From Bacteroidota bacterium (lineage in GTDB: Bacteria > Bacteroidota > Ignavibacteria > Kapaibacteriales > UBA2268), in contig SCSM01000013.1 of NCBI GenBank assembly GCA_004322215.1, forward strand, positions 124,001 through 188,000: a stretch of 64,000 nucleotides of DNA. Reading direction: 5' to 3'. The notes beneath the pieces are model-generated. The model did not search any database, had not been told where the DNA came from, and saw nothing but the letters and a program-made list of their open reading frames with translations. Below are positions 16,801-25,700 of this stretch, piece after piece (within the stretch, counting starts at the first letter, position 1; every line of letters begins with the position of its first letter). Both the position numbers and the translations under genes were made by a program.

Positions 16801-19286
16801 TAAAAGGTTTCCCGAGCCACTTTAACCAGGATTATATTGATAAATTCATCTACCTGTTCACACCATACCTGAATGCACCGGTTTATGATGCGGCTGAAAA
16901 TGACCCGCACACAGAAAATGCAAGGTATTTGCAGCAGGATACAATTGATTACGGCAGAAATTTTGTCGGTGAATACAGGTTCAAGGTATTTGTGGTTGAC
17001 AGCCAGCCGAGATTCCTTATGCCTGATGACCCGAACCAGGGATACCCGATTCAGAATCCGCAGTATCCTGAAGAATTCAGGGTAACACTCGATTCCAAGA
17101 ATAATCAGAATACCGAGTTGATTGGAACTTATACAGCTTCGGTATATCCCTGCCGTACAAAGGTTGACGGTAGATTGAAAGCAAATTTGACAAATAAACT
17201 AAGATTTGCAGTTAACTTAAATACAAATGACGAGGAAGAAGACCAGTGGGCAGAAGAAAAGAATTGGGACTTCCGCTTTGGACGTACAGTTTATGGCTTC
17301 CTTAATAAAGCTTATAGGCAGGCAGATGATGAACTGGTTGTTCTTGATACATTGGTAACGAACCCGAATATTTATAATGGTAACACCGTTATCAGACAGG
17401 GAAGACCAATCTGGATGGATGATAAGTTCATATATAAATATGATAGTAATGGAAACAGTGTTATTTCCGATACAGAAAAAGATGAATTCGGCGCTGATTT
17501 CACTACAAAAGGTGAACTTAATATCAGGGTTGATTATGATATGGCAGTTTCATTGCTGACACCGCCTAACAGAACAAATGAAGAAATGGCACTCGATACG
17601 GTATTATCTGTTGTAGTTAACGACGGACACGGCGGAATCAATAAGATTGATTTACCATTGATGGTAAACGTCGAACCGATTATTACAACTGCAACAGTAT
17701 TGCCACCGGCTAAGGAAGATATTGAATATAATCCTCAGCTTATGGATAAGACAAAGATGATTCAGGTTAAAGACCCGAACTTCGGTCAGACACATTACTT
17801 CGAAATTCTTTATCCGAATAGTTATCCTGGCGTTGACAGGATACCACGTGACCCGTGCTTCCCGGATGCAGACCCGACAAACTATTGGGATATAAGCGAC
17901 AAGAAGACAGCACCTGAATGGCTAAAGATAAACAAACAGAGCGGCTTGCTTTACGGAATTCCGGGTGTGAAAGACGCACCAAGGAACGAATCGGTAACAA
18001 TTCTTTGCTGGGATGAAGATGATTTGGTAACAATGCAGACATTCTCAATCTTCGTAGATTCGACAAGGCATCAGCCGAGAATTGAAGCATCGCCGATTGT
18101 GAAATGCGTTGAAAACGGAGGGGATTATCTCGATTCCATTAAAGTCAGAGACCTTGACCTTCTCAGGGGAAGACAAGCGGGTGACCCGACAGAAACACTG
18201 ACATTCGAGATTGAAAGCCCGATACCATCTAACACAGTGCTGGATCCGACAACAATATCAGGAATCCAGGAGAATCCTGACCAGGTTGTCTATATTAGGT
18301 CAACAGGATTCAATGCACCGAGAGACCCGGATGGAAAGGTAACAATTAGAATTAAGGTTACTGACGAAGCAGGTTTGACAGACGAATTAATTTACAGATT
18401 GAGATTCTCTGACAAGACATACTTTGTTTGCCCGGTTAAAGTTGAAAACAATCTCGGAGCATTCCAGTGGCTTGAATTCGGTACAGGCCAGGGTGCAACC
18501 ACAGGAGAAGGATTAGACAGTGACACATTAGGCACTCTCGATGCTAACTACTGCGAGTTTGAATTACCACCGTTGCCGCACGAAGATGTGTTCGATGCAA
18601 GATGGGATATTCCTACAGTTAATGGTATAATAAGAAACATATTCCCAGTAGGAGTAACTAATCCACCGGGACAGATGAGAATTTACAAATGTATATTCAA
18701 TTCCGGAGGTGTAGCAGGTAATACATCCAACTATTACCCGATAAGAGTATCCTGGGATATGAATCGTGTACCGAGTAAGACTGATGCTGTAAAGAATCCT
18801 ACCGGCTCAAGCTGGTACATTAAGGACCTCGGTTCAGACGGAAACGTATTCAGGTATGATATGAATACCGGTATTGGTACTTCAGCTCCAGATATTATAA
18901 TGTCACAAGCAAACGGTATTATTACTTTGACAATAGACAGGAGCAGTATTAAGGAATTCATCATTGTTCACGATTGGACATCAGGAGTTGATGATGGTGA
19001 AACAAACCTTACAACCGGAATTACATCGGTATCGCCGAACCCGATGGCAAGAACAACAGATATCAAGTTCAATATAGCACAGAAATCCAATATCAGGTTG
19101 GAAGTGATAGATGAGCTTGGCAAACTGGTTTCGGTAATTACCGACGGCGATTACGCTCCGGGAAGCTATCATTTCGATTGGGAAGCCCGCGACATAAGCG
19201 GACATGAGTTATCAAGCGGCACATATACATGCAGATTGATAGCAGGTGCAGTAACATCAACCGAGAAGATAGTCATTGTTAAATAA
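10818..19286 (+). CDS. Giant T9SS-secreted beta-helix protein with YCF48-type propeller
   Basis: A 2822-residue surface or secreted protein. A signal peptide (RLFRLSLLVVLLGIVGYSVG) is followed by a parallel beta-helix-like region with about eleven GGA(I/L/V)(Y/F/H) motifs, including GGALYVGN, GGAIFQSD, GGAIYVDR and GGAIHIVR. Residues about 920-1215 hold seven YCF48/BNR-type units (DEGYTVGAGGTI, NVGVIVGDNGTA and similar), predicting a seven-bladed propeller. GGAIY motifs then resume (GGAIYILD). Residues about 1450-2650 are cadherin/Ig-like beta repeats with calcium-type DxD motifs. The C-terminus (from SVSPNPMARTTDIKFNIA) is a T9SS type A sorting domain ending EKIVIVK. The start at 10818 has GGGAGG six bases upstream and is preferred over the in-frame ATG at 10806. 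Confidence 0.85.
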   Translation: MHRLFRLSLLVVLLGIVGYSVGLADKPRVDLSGRIVPGEVRILVKDTTYTVNYEYDIFGTLIIEPGTIIEFNPNSRIVVQKEGRLIADGFARATYNPNPFSHNGTTILPYENVGTTRNPYSYIGYSDLRYFLYGCYNHNLNGVVPTDVDATIDVSTPRDLTVNVNKYRHVFDVVLDTAQRRIVDLIGDGINYPEPAPPQFRIPFEDAIMFIASKLGSAPADDYNLQRYPWRRIGDLPVNIVSEVIQFKGSPFQNFSKEWGHIVILPGARTAFFRNCEFNGLRKDTTVDRLPYYVASQFTPPLTQPQVDALNRIVLDRSNGAGGAVTTFSSRTWLINCRFTCNMARHRGGALQILQSPEGFPRPAVNPEYYRLDKNPNLTDKGGEFSEINTNNVMPGWSKILAIDYIDEDPVNYPEPMTSYDRQYYDDARIALFLGRMRNLKFDDNFVQLSNISDQMVGSQRIVRDDTTIVADGNQYYGNLAFGGAVYISGESSTFIVSPLEGTATGYRTHPFEVGFGVNNSINIHGPGPGYAPTLQTFPLHDTLLFFHNWANNYQGGVTSLGARGGALYVGNHTSMIVAGEFINNYAYTKYLQTDSNGSNPGYYARGGAIFQSDSRNRLQVRGGPNRANGTNADNPTIFYNNWAGTGGAIYVDRATDISDPLEFNSVLWEEPQFYLHSPIIGGSDHYIYTRDYGFNITFRQNRARSYGGAIFTNRNMSINGAGGVTNNTLIGYGGRYPVAFDSNHAGYAGGAIHIRIPERVNSPVTERTIQMIRANFTFNKVGENIAEALKPQIRGGGALYVMNADLNLVKGSEFRGNVAYNGNGGAIHIVRPNLYNKRFFLTDLDNEERTSVPFMPEYYWPNTSYVSENGVLAYMSSAYPPDARMLTRFHDNQLLVDDQILATQSGSGTTQLGLGTPSTTANLFGVAFLTEDEGYTVGAGGTIIRLTEGGDQWEYIPSGTANQLNDIDFLTNNVGVIVGDNGTALRTINGGLNWSPVAVNLLPGWSLAGINFYSVKFSGSSSNIGYLVGDHGFIAKITVDLSTVTIDQVESGTIHNLYEVYFNRIHEGYAVGERGLILKLNEDDKWDGQISNIYTDLFSVYFTNDYTGYAVGENGVLLKTTNAGYSWDRIETGTTIQLNRVWFTGLHDGYITGNDGLLLKSTNDGATWFALDPKTTENLNDIFFKTPTVGYTVGDMGFIARTSNAGATWEKKVSKDLQYIDVRRWAQESGLPENGVGLGGAIYILDSATASRFGRSDSTWFNRVRILNNFAYSGSAIYSDNFDMKLVFNRSLITSNMVDERNDIGIFQNAITGPVTRDLATNTTIIGNWASHDLASTCIYGEIQGPSPAFTYSEAANSIYNNKSRFLVRLPDAPNTKGILAGTTGLGFGGTDTLSGNYWGKTEANVTLIVYDSCTNCPGKKYRGGHQETFYLDTTDLVGGYNYHKTKTLDYRFWETKSENNTLRNTYLFKGVHSYLFEGPFESVLKWDYQPIPLINDTINENTPADSSIPDILLASGRIYDAFDKGLDVKTADYSHRRMSPIEDFAVGIPPELIRYTDNTSPYFGKYVRCMVRDPYIADSLAGVNDPAYPIINTLQTEFHPFVGPAHDTLFYHPIGYPLFLETQANYTGDINRTNHDLRFLNESVFFVINETTNDYIRVNLRQVSEDASHREFFRGRVELIPDSSNRIPNTTIRRSHEGLLNFGSNIGDPHMLRAVEHNPYNEDRGTLEGRKYFNRFDQLGAEPLLYKNRPSMPQLNNKFNVNYETYFAGERYRALPVNVGDSVSVVSRTILWRDGVDTALQKGFGFRVTNSTMPAEFTGDIYHLKTDTIVKYVPSQFPWRNANGVYDTLKITNFLNKVFVTEDREYPKPVGTYSQPNPQLGIGADAVGRDHIINITAKDWNNFYDPRAFAIPDTFAYLRYEAYPSYPNSGIQRWLKYEYVPAGATYVTNPQDEANGYLILRGRPTNPYVVPGGEEVYVTVHNYPPHYRTTDSLKGFPSHFNQDYIDKFIYLFTPYLNAPVYDAAENDPHTENARYLQQDTIDYGRNFVGEYRFKVFVVDSQPRFLMPDDPNQGYPIQNPQYPEEFRVTLDSKNNQNTELIGTYTASVYPCRTKVDGRLKANLTNKLRFAVNLNTNDEEEDQWAEEKNWDFRFGRTVYGFLNKAYRQADDELVVLDTLVTNPNIYNGNTVIRQGRPIWMDDKFIYKYDSNGNSVISDTEKDEFGADFTTKGELNIRVDYDMAVSLLTPPNRTNEEMALDTVLSVVVNDGHGGINKIDLPLMVNVEPIITTATVLPPAKEDIEYNPQLMDKTKMIQVKDPNFGQTHYFEILYPNSYPGVDRIPRDPCFPDADPTNYWDISDKKTAPEWLKINKQSGLLYGIPGVKDAPRNESVTILCWDEDDLVTMQTFSIFVDSTRHQPRIEASPIVKCVENGGDYLDSIKVRDLDLLRGRQAGDPTETLTFEIESPIPSNTVLDPTTISGIQENPDQVVYIRSTGFNAPRDPDGKVTIRIKVTDEAGLTDELIYRLRFSDKTYFVCPVKVENNLGAFQWLEFGTGQGATTGEGLDSDTLGTLDANYCEFELPPLPHEDVFDARWDIPTVNGIIRNIFPVGVTNPPGQMRIYKCIFNSGGVAGNTSNYYPIRVSWDMNRVPSKTDAVKNPTGSSWYIKDLGSDGNVFRYDMNTGIGTSAPDIIMSQANGIITLTIDRSSIKEFIIVHDWTSGVDDGETNLTTGITSVSPNPMARTTDIKFNIAQKSNIRLEVIDELGKLVSVITDGDYAPGSYHFDWEARDISGHELSSGTYTCRLIAGAVTSTEKIVIVK

Positions 19287-19295
19287 TTTTATTCA

Positions 19296-19323
19296 GGCGG
19301 GGTTTCGGCAACGAAACCCTGCC
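19296..19323 (+). promoter_or_regulatory. Perfect intergenic hairpin with GCAA tetraloop
   Basis: GGCGGGGTTTCG pairs with CGAAACCCTGCC (one G-U) around a GCAA loop, a GNRA tetraloop. It lies 9 bases after the giant gene. No T-run follows, so a standard terminator is unlikely. RNA processing, stabilisation of the long upstream transcript or partial attenuation into the next T9SS gene are possible. Confidence 0.6.
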
Positions 19324-19380
19324 GGAATTGAAAGAAGTAATATGAAAATAAATTTTTATAATAAATAAGCGGAGATGAAG

Positions 19381-21486
19381 ATGAAAAGATTTTTCTTAAT
19401 TGCTGTAGGAATGGTACTGCTGATGATAGCAGTAACCGAACAGCCGTTAAAAGCACAAATCTACGGTCAGTATGATACCGTTAAGGTCATACAGCTGAGC
19501 AATCCAATCGGATATGTTCCGCTGTCAGGTGCTTCGCCAATTTCTGCAATAGACTTTATGAAGCCATCGGCTCCTAATCTACCCCCTACCATTGTAGATA
19601 GGGATAACGGTTATAAGAAGGTGCAAATTGGTTTCCCATTTGAGTTTAATGGAGAAGTTTATAACGAAGTGTGGGTTTGCGTGAATGGTTTTCTTACATT
19701 CTCGCAGCCGGTGTATGTTGAATCAACAAATCCGGACGGATTGTTTTTCTTCGGTTCTTCATACCAGATTAACGTGGTTGCCCCATATTGGGGAAATCAT
19801 TTTCTCGTAACGAGACAGGACACTGTCGGTGAAGGAAATAACAGGCATTTACCGGGTGAAATTTCGTATAAGACCGAAGGTACGGCACCCAACAGGGTAT
19901 TTACCGTACAGTGGAAGGACCTTTATATTAATTTACAGACACCATTGTTACCGGGTCAGTTGCCTCCATTGAAAAATGGAATCGGTAACTTCCAGGTTAA
20001 ATTGTATGAGTGTCCCGACCCGTATTCAAGGCAAGGCGATATTGAGTTTTGCTACGGGCAGGTCGAAGGCAATCCTTATACAACAGAAGACCAGGTGATT
20101 ACGAGGGATGCAACAGTCGGAATTAAGGGAGAAAGTAATGTCAGAGGCAGCTTTGCCGATTTTATGAACTCCTTGTATTTTGATGTTGCTGCCACAACAT
20201 CTGATGACAGGTTCTATAATCCTGATTCAGTCAGAATCGGAGTCAAAAAAACAAATGCATGGCAACCCTCAACCGGTAGCGATTACAGGATTCATTACTA
20301 CGCATTGGCACGTCTCCAAAGTGAATTCTGGGGCGACGGTGATGCAGATATGTCAAAGTTACCCGGAAGAAGACACGGGGAATTCGGTGAGAACCAGAGC
20401 AGGTATGTAACATTCAGCGATGCAAGAGTAATCATGCGTTCTGTCGTTACAATGAAACAGCTTGACAGTGTCAGAAAAAGAAGTGCTTATCATGGCGATG
20501 TCAACCATGACGGCAGATATTTTTACAGGGATACAGGTGTGATTAAGAGCAAGGCAAATCCTGCTCTCGATTCATTAGACCCGAACACAGGTGACCCCGT
20601 ACAAGGTACACAGAGAACGGCACTCAGATGGAGAAATGTATTTTACGGCGATAGTCTTGAATATGTTACCATTAAAAATTCGATGGGACTCGATTCAGTC
20701 GTTCCGACCAAAATTAACACTTTGAAAATGGTATTCTACAGTGCCGATGAACTCGATGCATCGTGGATAATACATTATATGGCAGGTCAGATTACCGAAT
20801 TGCCATGGCTGATTGATTCGCTCAACGGACACGGTAAAATCGGATTTGATGAAGAACCTGCAACCAATATCATTGCAGGAATGGCTGAAAGATTAGAACC
20901 TAACAAGTATATATTCCCTGTTTATTTAAATGGAGTAAATAACGGACCATTAGCATTTAGATTTAATGTTAACGGTACAATTACAGGAATATCCATTGAT
21001 AACCAGGATGGTAATATTGTTACGACTGATTTTGAAAACGGGATTGGTGCATTAGCTGGTTCGGGTTCATTTAAACAGGATGTGCCTGTTGCATTTGTAA
21101 CCGTAACAACCGACAAACCCGAGTTAGTTATATCGAATATCAGGTTTAACGGAAATGAGACCGGTAAGCAAACTATCTATCTTTCAGAAGTCGAAGAATC
21201 GGAAAACAATGGCGAGTTACTGCTTCAGAATCAGCCAAACCCATTTGTAAACAGTACTGAAATATTTGTCAATATTGCTGATAAAGGCCAGTATAAACTT
21301 ACTGTATATGATGTTCTCGGAAATAAAGTTAAAACTTTATACAATGGGACAATGGAGAGCGGTCAAAACAGTTACGTATGGAATGGTACAGACGATAGTG
21401 GTAACGCATTGAGAAACGGAGCATACATTTACCGTCTGACAGGACAGAATGTATCGGCTTCGAGAAAATTAATGCTTAACAAATAA
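19381..21486 (+). CDS. T9SS-secreted protein with calcium-binding-like segment
   Basis: A 701-residue secreted protein. The signal peptide (FFLIAVGMVLLMIAVTEQ) ends near LKAQ. An early domain (residues about 60-230: FEFNGEVYNEVWVCVNGFLTF) resembles nidogen-type or similar exported beta domains. Around residue 370, GDVNHDGRYFYRDTG has the spacing of a dockerin or EF-hand calcium loop. The C-terminus, from LLLQNQPNPFVNSTEIFVNI to RKLMLNK, is a T9SS type A sorting domain with the usual YDVLGNKVKTL core. The ATG at 19381 is chosen because GGAG (19371-19374) lies 6 bases upstream; the ATG at 19375 would abut it. It is second in a run of five secreted proteins. Confidence 0.82.
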   Translation: MKRFFLIAVGMVLLMIAVTEQPLKAQIYGQYDTVKVIQLSNPIGYVPLSGASPISAIDFMKPSAPNLPPTIVDRDNGYKKVQIGFPFEFNGEVYNEVWVCVNGFLTFSQPVYVESTNPDGLFFFGSSYQINVVAPYWGNHFLVTRQDTVGEGNNRHLPGEISYKTEGTAPNRVFTVQWKDLYINLQTPLLPGQLPPLKNGIGNFQVKLYECPDPYSRQGDIEFCYGQVEGNPYTTEDQVITRDATVGIKGESNVRGSFADFMNSLYFDVAATTSDDRFYNPDSVRIGVKKTNAWQPSTGSDYRIHYYALARLQSEFWGDGDADMSKLPGRRHGEFGENQSRYVTFSDARVIMRSVVTMKQLDSVRKRSAYHGDVNHDGRYFYRDTGVIKSKANPALDSLDPNTGDPVQGTQRTALRWRNVFYGDSLEYVTIKNSMGLDSVVPTKINTLKMVFYSADELDASWIIHYMAGQITELPWLIDSLNGHGKIGFDEEPATNIIAGMAERLEPNKYIFPVYLNGVNNGPLAFRFNVNGTITGISIDNQDGNIVTTDFENGIGALAGSGSFKQDVPVAFVTVTTDKPELVISNIRFNGNETGKQTIYLSEVEESENNGELLLQNQPNPFVNSTEIFVNIADKGQYKLTVYDVLGNKVKTLYNGTMESGQNSYVWNGTDDSGNALRNGAYIYRLTGQNVSASRKLMLNK

Positions 21487-21488
21487 TT

Positions 21489-22724
21489 GTGAATGTTATT
21501 GAAAAAACGGAAATAGGTTTCTGGTTGCTGCTGCTGATAATCATCGGCAGCAACCGGATGTTAAAAGCCCAGGATACGGCTCATGTTCTTTTAAAATCTC
21601 ATAACACGGTTGATGTGTGTGAAAGTGTGAGCGATAGAGATTACACAATATCAATCGATATCGGCGATGTAAAGCCGACAGATAGTCTGTTCGGATTTGA
21701 TTTTTTCGTCAGGTATAATCCTACGAAAGTCAATGTAAGTGGAGTGGGCTTGACAGTGAATACTCTATCGCAGTTCTTTGACAATGATAATGATACACAT
21801 ATATTCAGAAGCAGTAGCGATTCGGGGCTTATTGAAGGGCATTACGGGACATTTTCAAGCTACCCGGCTTACGGTAGTAACATGCCTTTGATAGCATTTA
21901 CCGGTAAATTCCTGGGAAACTGCCCCGATACAAGTTACTTTCGGCTTGAATCATTGACTTTTACATTAGAATTTAAAAAAATAATGGATGTTTCGGGTAA
22001 ATATGTAGTCGTTAAAGCTGAAATAGCTGATAAGCCCAATAGAAGCATCACTGCGGGATTTGTAAATGATACGGTAATGTTCGGTGAGGAAGATTCGATT
22101 GGTATCGCTACGGCTAAAATAAACGTAACAAATAATAAGCAGCTCGAAAATATTGAGTTCGAAATTGTTACAAATGATTCTGTGGATTTCAGAATCGAGG
22201 ATGTCAGCAGCATGAGCGGAAAATTGCTGATTGACAACAAATTAAAAATCGCAAACGGATATAAGATATATACAACAGCTCTGGAAGATTTTGGCGATGA
22301 TACAATTTTTGCAATTAAAATCAAAGAGCTGAAAAGAACAAAGAATGTTAAAATCGGTGAGCTAATATTAAGACCGGTAAAAGTTAACGATTGTGCTTGT
22401 GTAGTGGATTTGAATGAAGGAATAACTTATATTAAAGGAAATATTGAAAAAGATACGACAAGCACAGGATATGATGAAATTGAAAATAAATCTATAATTG
22501 GTTATTACAATGAAAAAAATGATAAAATAATAATTGAAAGTGAACAAGAAATAAAAGAAGTTCAAATATTCGATATGTTGGGAAATTTGATAAAGAAAAT
22601 AAATTTCAGAGGAATAGATAGAATTGCCGAGATAGAGGCAGACGGAATGAACAGCGGGTTATACCTGCTAACCGTCAGAAACATAAATAGTGAAATTAAA
22701 AAATTTGTTATGATAAAAAATTAA
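21489..22724 (+). CDS. T9SS-secreted cohesin-like protein
   Basis: A 411-residue secreted protein that starts with GTG only two bases after the previous stop, so it is probably translated by coupling. The signal peptide (GFWLLLLIIIGSNRMLKAQ) is followed by a beta-sandwich region (residues about 45-160, YTISIDIGDVKPTDSLFGFDFFVRY). This resembles cohesin-type domains, which bind dockerins. The preceding gene carries a dockerin-like calcium loop, so a non-covalent partnership is conceivable (inference). A second beta region follows. The C-terminal 85 residues (IIIESEQEIKEVQIFDMLGN to KKFVMIKN) are a T9SS-type sorting domain. No independent ribosome-binding site is obvious. Confidence 0.75.
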   Translation: MNVIEKTEIGFWLLLLIIIGSNRMLKAQDTAHVLLKSHNTVDVCESVSDRDYTISIDIGDVKPTDSLFGFDFFVRYNPTKVNVSGVGLTVNTLSQFFDNDNDTHIFRSSSDSGLIEGHYGTFSSYPAYGSNMPLIAFTGKFLGNCPDTSYFRLESLTFTLEFKKIMDVSGKYVVVKAEIADKPNRSITAGFVNDTVMFGEEDSIGIATAKINVTNNKQLENIEFEIVTNDSVDFRIEDVSSMSGKLLIDNKLKIANGYKIYTTALEDFGDDTIFAIKIKELKRTKNVKIGELILRPVKVNDCACVVDLNEGITYIKGNIEKDTTSTGYDEIENKSIIGYYNEKNDKIIIESEQEIKEVQIFDMLGNLIKKINFRGIDRIAEIEADGMNSGLYLLTVRNINSEIKKFVMIKN

Positions 22725-22757
22725 TTTTTAAGTATTCATTTATATTAGGGGGTACTC

Positions 22758-25700
22758 ATGAAGAAGTATTTAGTACAATTACGAGGCTACCGTATTTTTC
22801 TGAGCATGCTATTGCTAATAGGTATTATGATAGTAGATGCAGGAAATGTATGGAGCCAGCAACCGACAAAGCCGAGACCGCCGGTTCTGAGTTTAACCGC
22901 ATCGAGGAACAATTATAGCAGGGATTGGTATCCGGACGGCAGGATATGGGAACCGGTAGGAGAGGAAAACTTACCAAGAGAATTTTTGATGCCGGTCTTC
23001 ATTGAGAACCAGTGGCACCATTATACTGGTCCCGGTTCCAAGGCATTATACGTACCGGAACCCATTTACAGCTTTGACTTCAAGATATTATATGACAGTT
23101 TGGCTGTAACACCGATGGGTATTGTTAAGCATCATCCGTTTCCTGATACAAACGATACCAGGGTGCGACGGGAAGATGCTAACGGAGACGATTATTTTTA
23201 CGAGCCGTACGCTAGTAATTTCAACATTACATGGAGCGTGTTTAAGGCACCATATTACCAGATGAATCTTGACCCGAACGTCGCATCACAGGTCAGGGGC
23301 AGAGGACATGGCATAAGAATAGTCGGAACTTCGATGACACCATTGCCGGAAACAGACCCGATTAATGAACAGTTCGTAGTTCTGTTTTATATAAGATTCA
23401 GAATTAACCAATTCATTAATGCATTTTCGAAAGAAGTCGGATATACACCGATTTATATATCAAGCAGGTATCCTGATGATAACGGGAATATTCAGGCTGA
23501 CTCGATAAACTTTAATAATTGGCCAGTGAATATCGATGCACCTTTCAAAGAGTATAGAAATTATCCGGAGTATCCTTATGTTGCTCTCGATTATCCAGAC
23601 CCCGGTGATGCAAATGTCCTGGGTGGTATGGACAACAGTATTTTATCAAACTGGGTGACAGAAGGTATTCTTCCAGGTATGATTTATTTGAGAATGTTCG
23701 ATAACCTTCCTCAATTCGGTCAACGTCTTGAAAGAGGAGTCGGTTCATCACCTGCAATTAACATGCCGACACCGGAGTACTGGATTATGCAGGACCCGAT
23801 TACCGTTGACTCGGGAAAAGTTGTAAGAGATGCAAACGGTAATAATATCGTAGTCGGTTCACGTCAGTTTGAGCTGTTGAATACAGTCGAAATGACGAGA
23901 ATGAACAATATATATCTTCAAACCGACCAGCCATGGCTGTTAATCAGGATTCATTCACAAAGAGGTAAATTTACACCAAATAAAGACAGTACAAAAGCTT
24001 ATGTAAATTGGCTCGATGAGATCTTGGGTTGTTCAAGTCCCTCTGATTGCTGGCAGGACCAAATGCTGATAAATACTACAGCCGATGCAGATGTATTTGT
24101 CGAATTGAAGTGCGACCCGGACAGGATTGAGGATTCGCCATACGGTAATTTCGGAGGCGAAAAAGCAGGCGTGTATGAAGGGTATTTAACTATATCATCT
24201 TTAGATGCACAAGTAAGTCCGGTTAGAATGAAAGTAACGTTTATTAATTTCAGAGACCCGTTCGAACCACCTCTTTATCAGGAGAACGGATTATATACTG
24301 ACCCGCATGCGGGTATTACTCTCGATATCAAGCAGCAAAATCAAGCTGACCCGAGAAGAACAAGGATTGTGTTCGGTACCGGTCACCGTGCAACTAATGG
24401 AGTAGATTCATTATTCGGTGAAAAAGAAGCAACACATACACTCGGTAATTACAGCAGCAGCTCAGGATTATTCGAAGCCAGGTGGTTTTTACCTGATCCG
24501 ACCGAAAGACAGCTTTATGCTCCTGAAGGTTTTGGTGATTTCTTCCCGAATGACGAAGTTCAGCAGACAGGAGTTATAGTGACAGATTTGAGTTTATCGA
24601 CACCAACTTATGATACAATTCCTAACACTGGTTCGAGAGATATCAGGGATGTTCATGATACATCAGAATCAATAATTTATTTCTGCCGTTATATTAATCA
24701 GTATCCGATAACAATCGAATGGGATACTCAGGAATTTCCCGAGGATGCAATCCTATTCTTAACCGATACTGCAAACGGTTTATTGTTCCCAAGCATTAAT
24801 ATGCGTGAAGCGACCTATCTTGGCGGAACAAGATATTCATATTACATTGACGACCCTGCAGTTTCATCATTTAAAATTGAATATACTCTGCCTAAGATTA
24901 TCGAATATTTAGACCCATACGGAGTACCAATCATAAAGAAGGGTTGGAACTTGTTATCATTACCGGTCAGACCGAGAAATGCAAAATGGTATGTATTTTA
25001 TCCGAATGCGATGAATATTCCTTATAACTTTTTCGGGAATGCTTACCAGCCAAATGAAGACTTAGTACCCGGTAGAGGTTATTTCATAAAATATAGCGAT
25101 AAGATAGATAAAATATTCCACGGTGTTTTGATGAGGAGAATCACGTCAGACAAATTCGATGATGCATTTGCTGATAAGATTACGATTTATCCCGGATGGA
25201 ATACAATAGGTTCATTGTCCTATCCTATGAACGTAAGAAACATTGATTTTGACCAGCATGAGTCTTATCCTGGTGAAGTACCTGATAAAATTTATGTCCG
25301 TAAATTCGGTGTCTGGGGATATGATACAGACAAGGGATACTATGAAGTATCGGTAATGGAACCCGGATTGGGTTACTGGATGAAATCTGACAAGCATGGT
25401 TATCTTAAACTTATCAGCAGCAATGCCAAGGATATTGTTGATGAGAGTAACAGTAAAGTTGACCTGCTTTCGAGAAGTGTAAGAATTGATTTACGCGACA
25501 ACGTGAGACATGAAGGAACATTATACGTAACAGCCGACAAGGGTTCAGACATCAGCCAATATGAGTTACCGCCAATGCCGCCTGTTGAGATGTTCGATGT
25601 CAGATTCGACAACAACATGTATGTGAATAACAATGACGAATCTGTTATAACGTTACAATCGGTAACATATCCATTGTCTATCAATATGGATTATGCCGAT

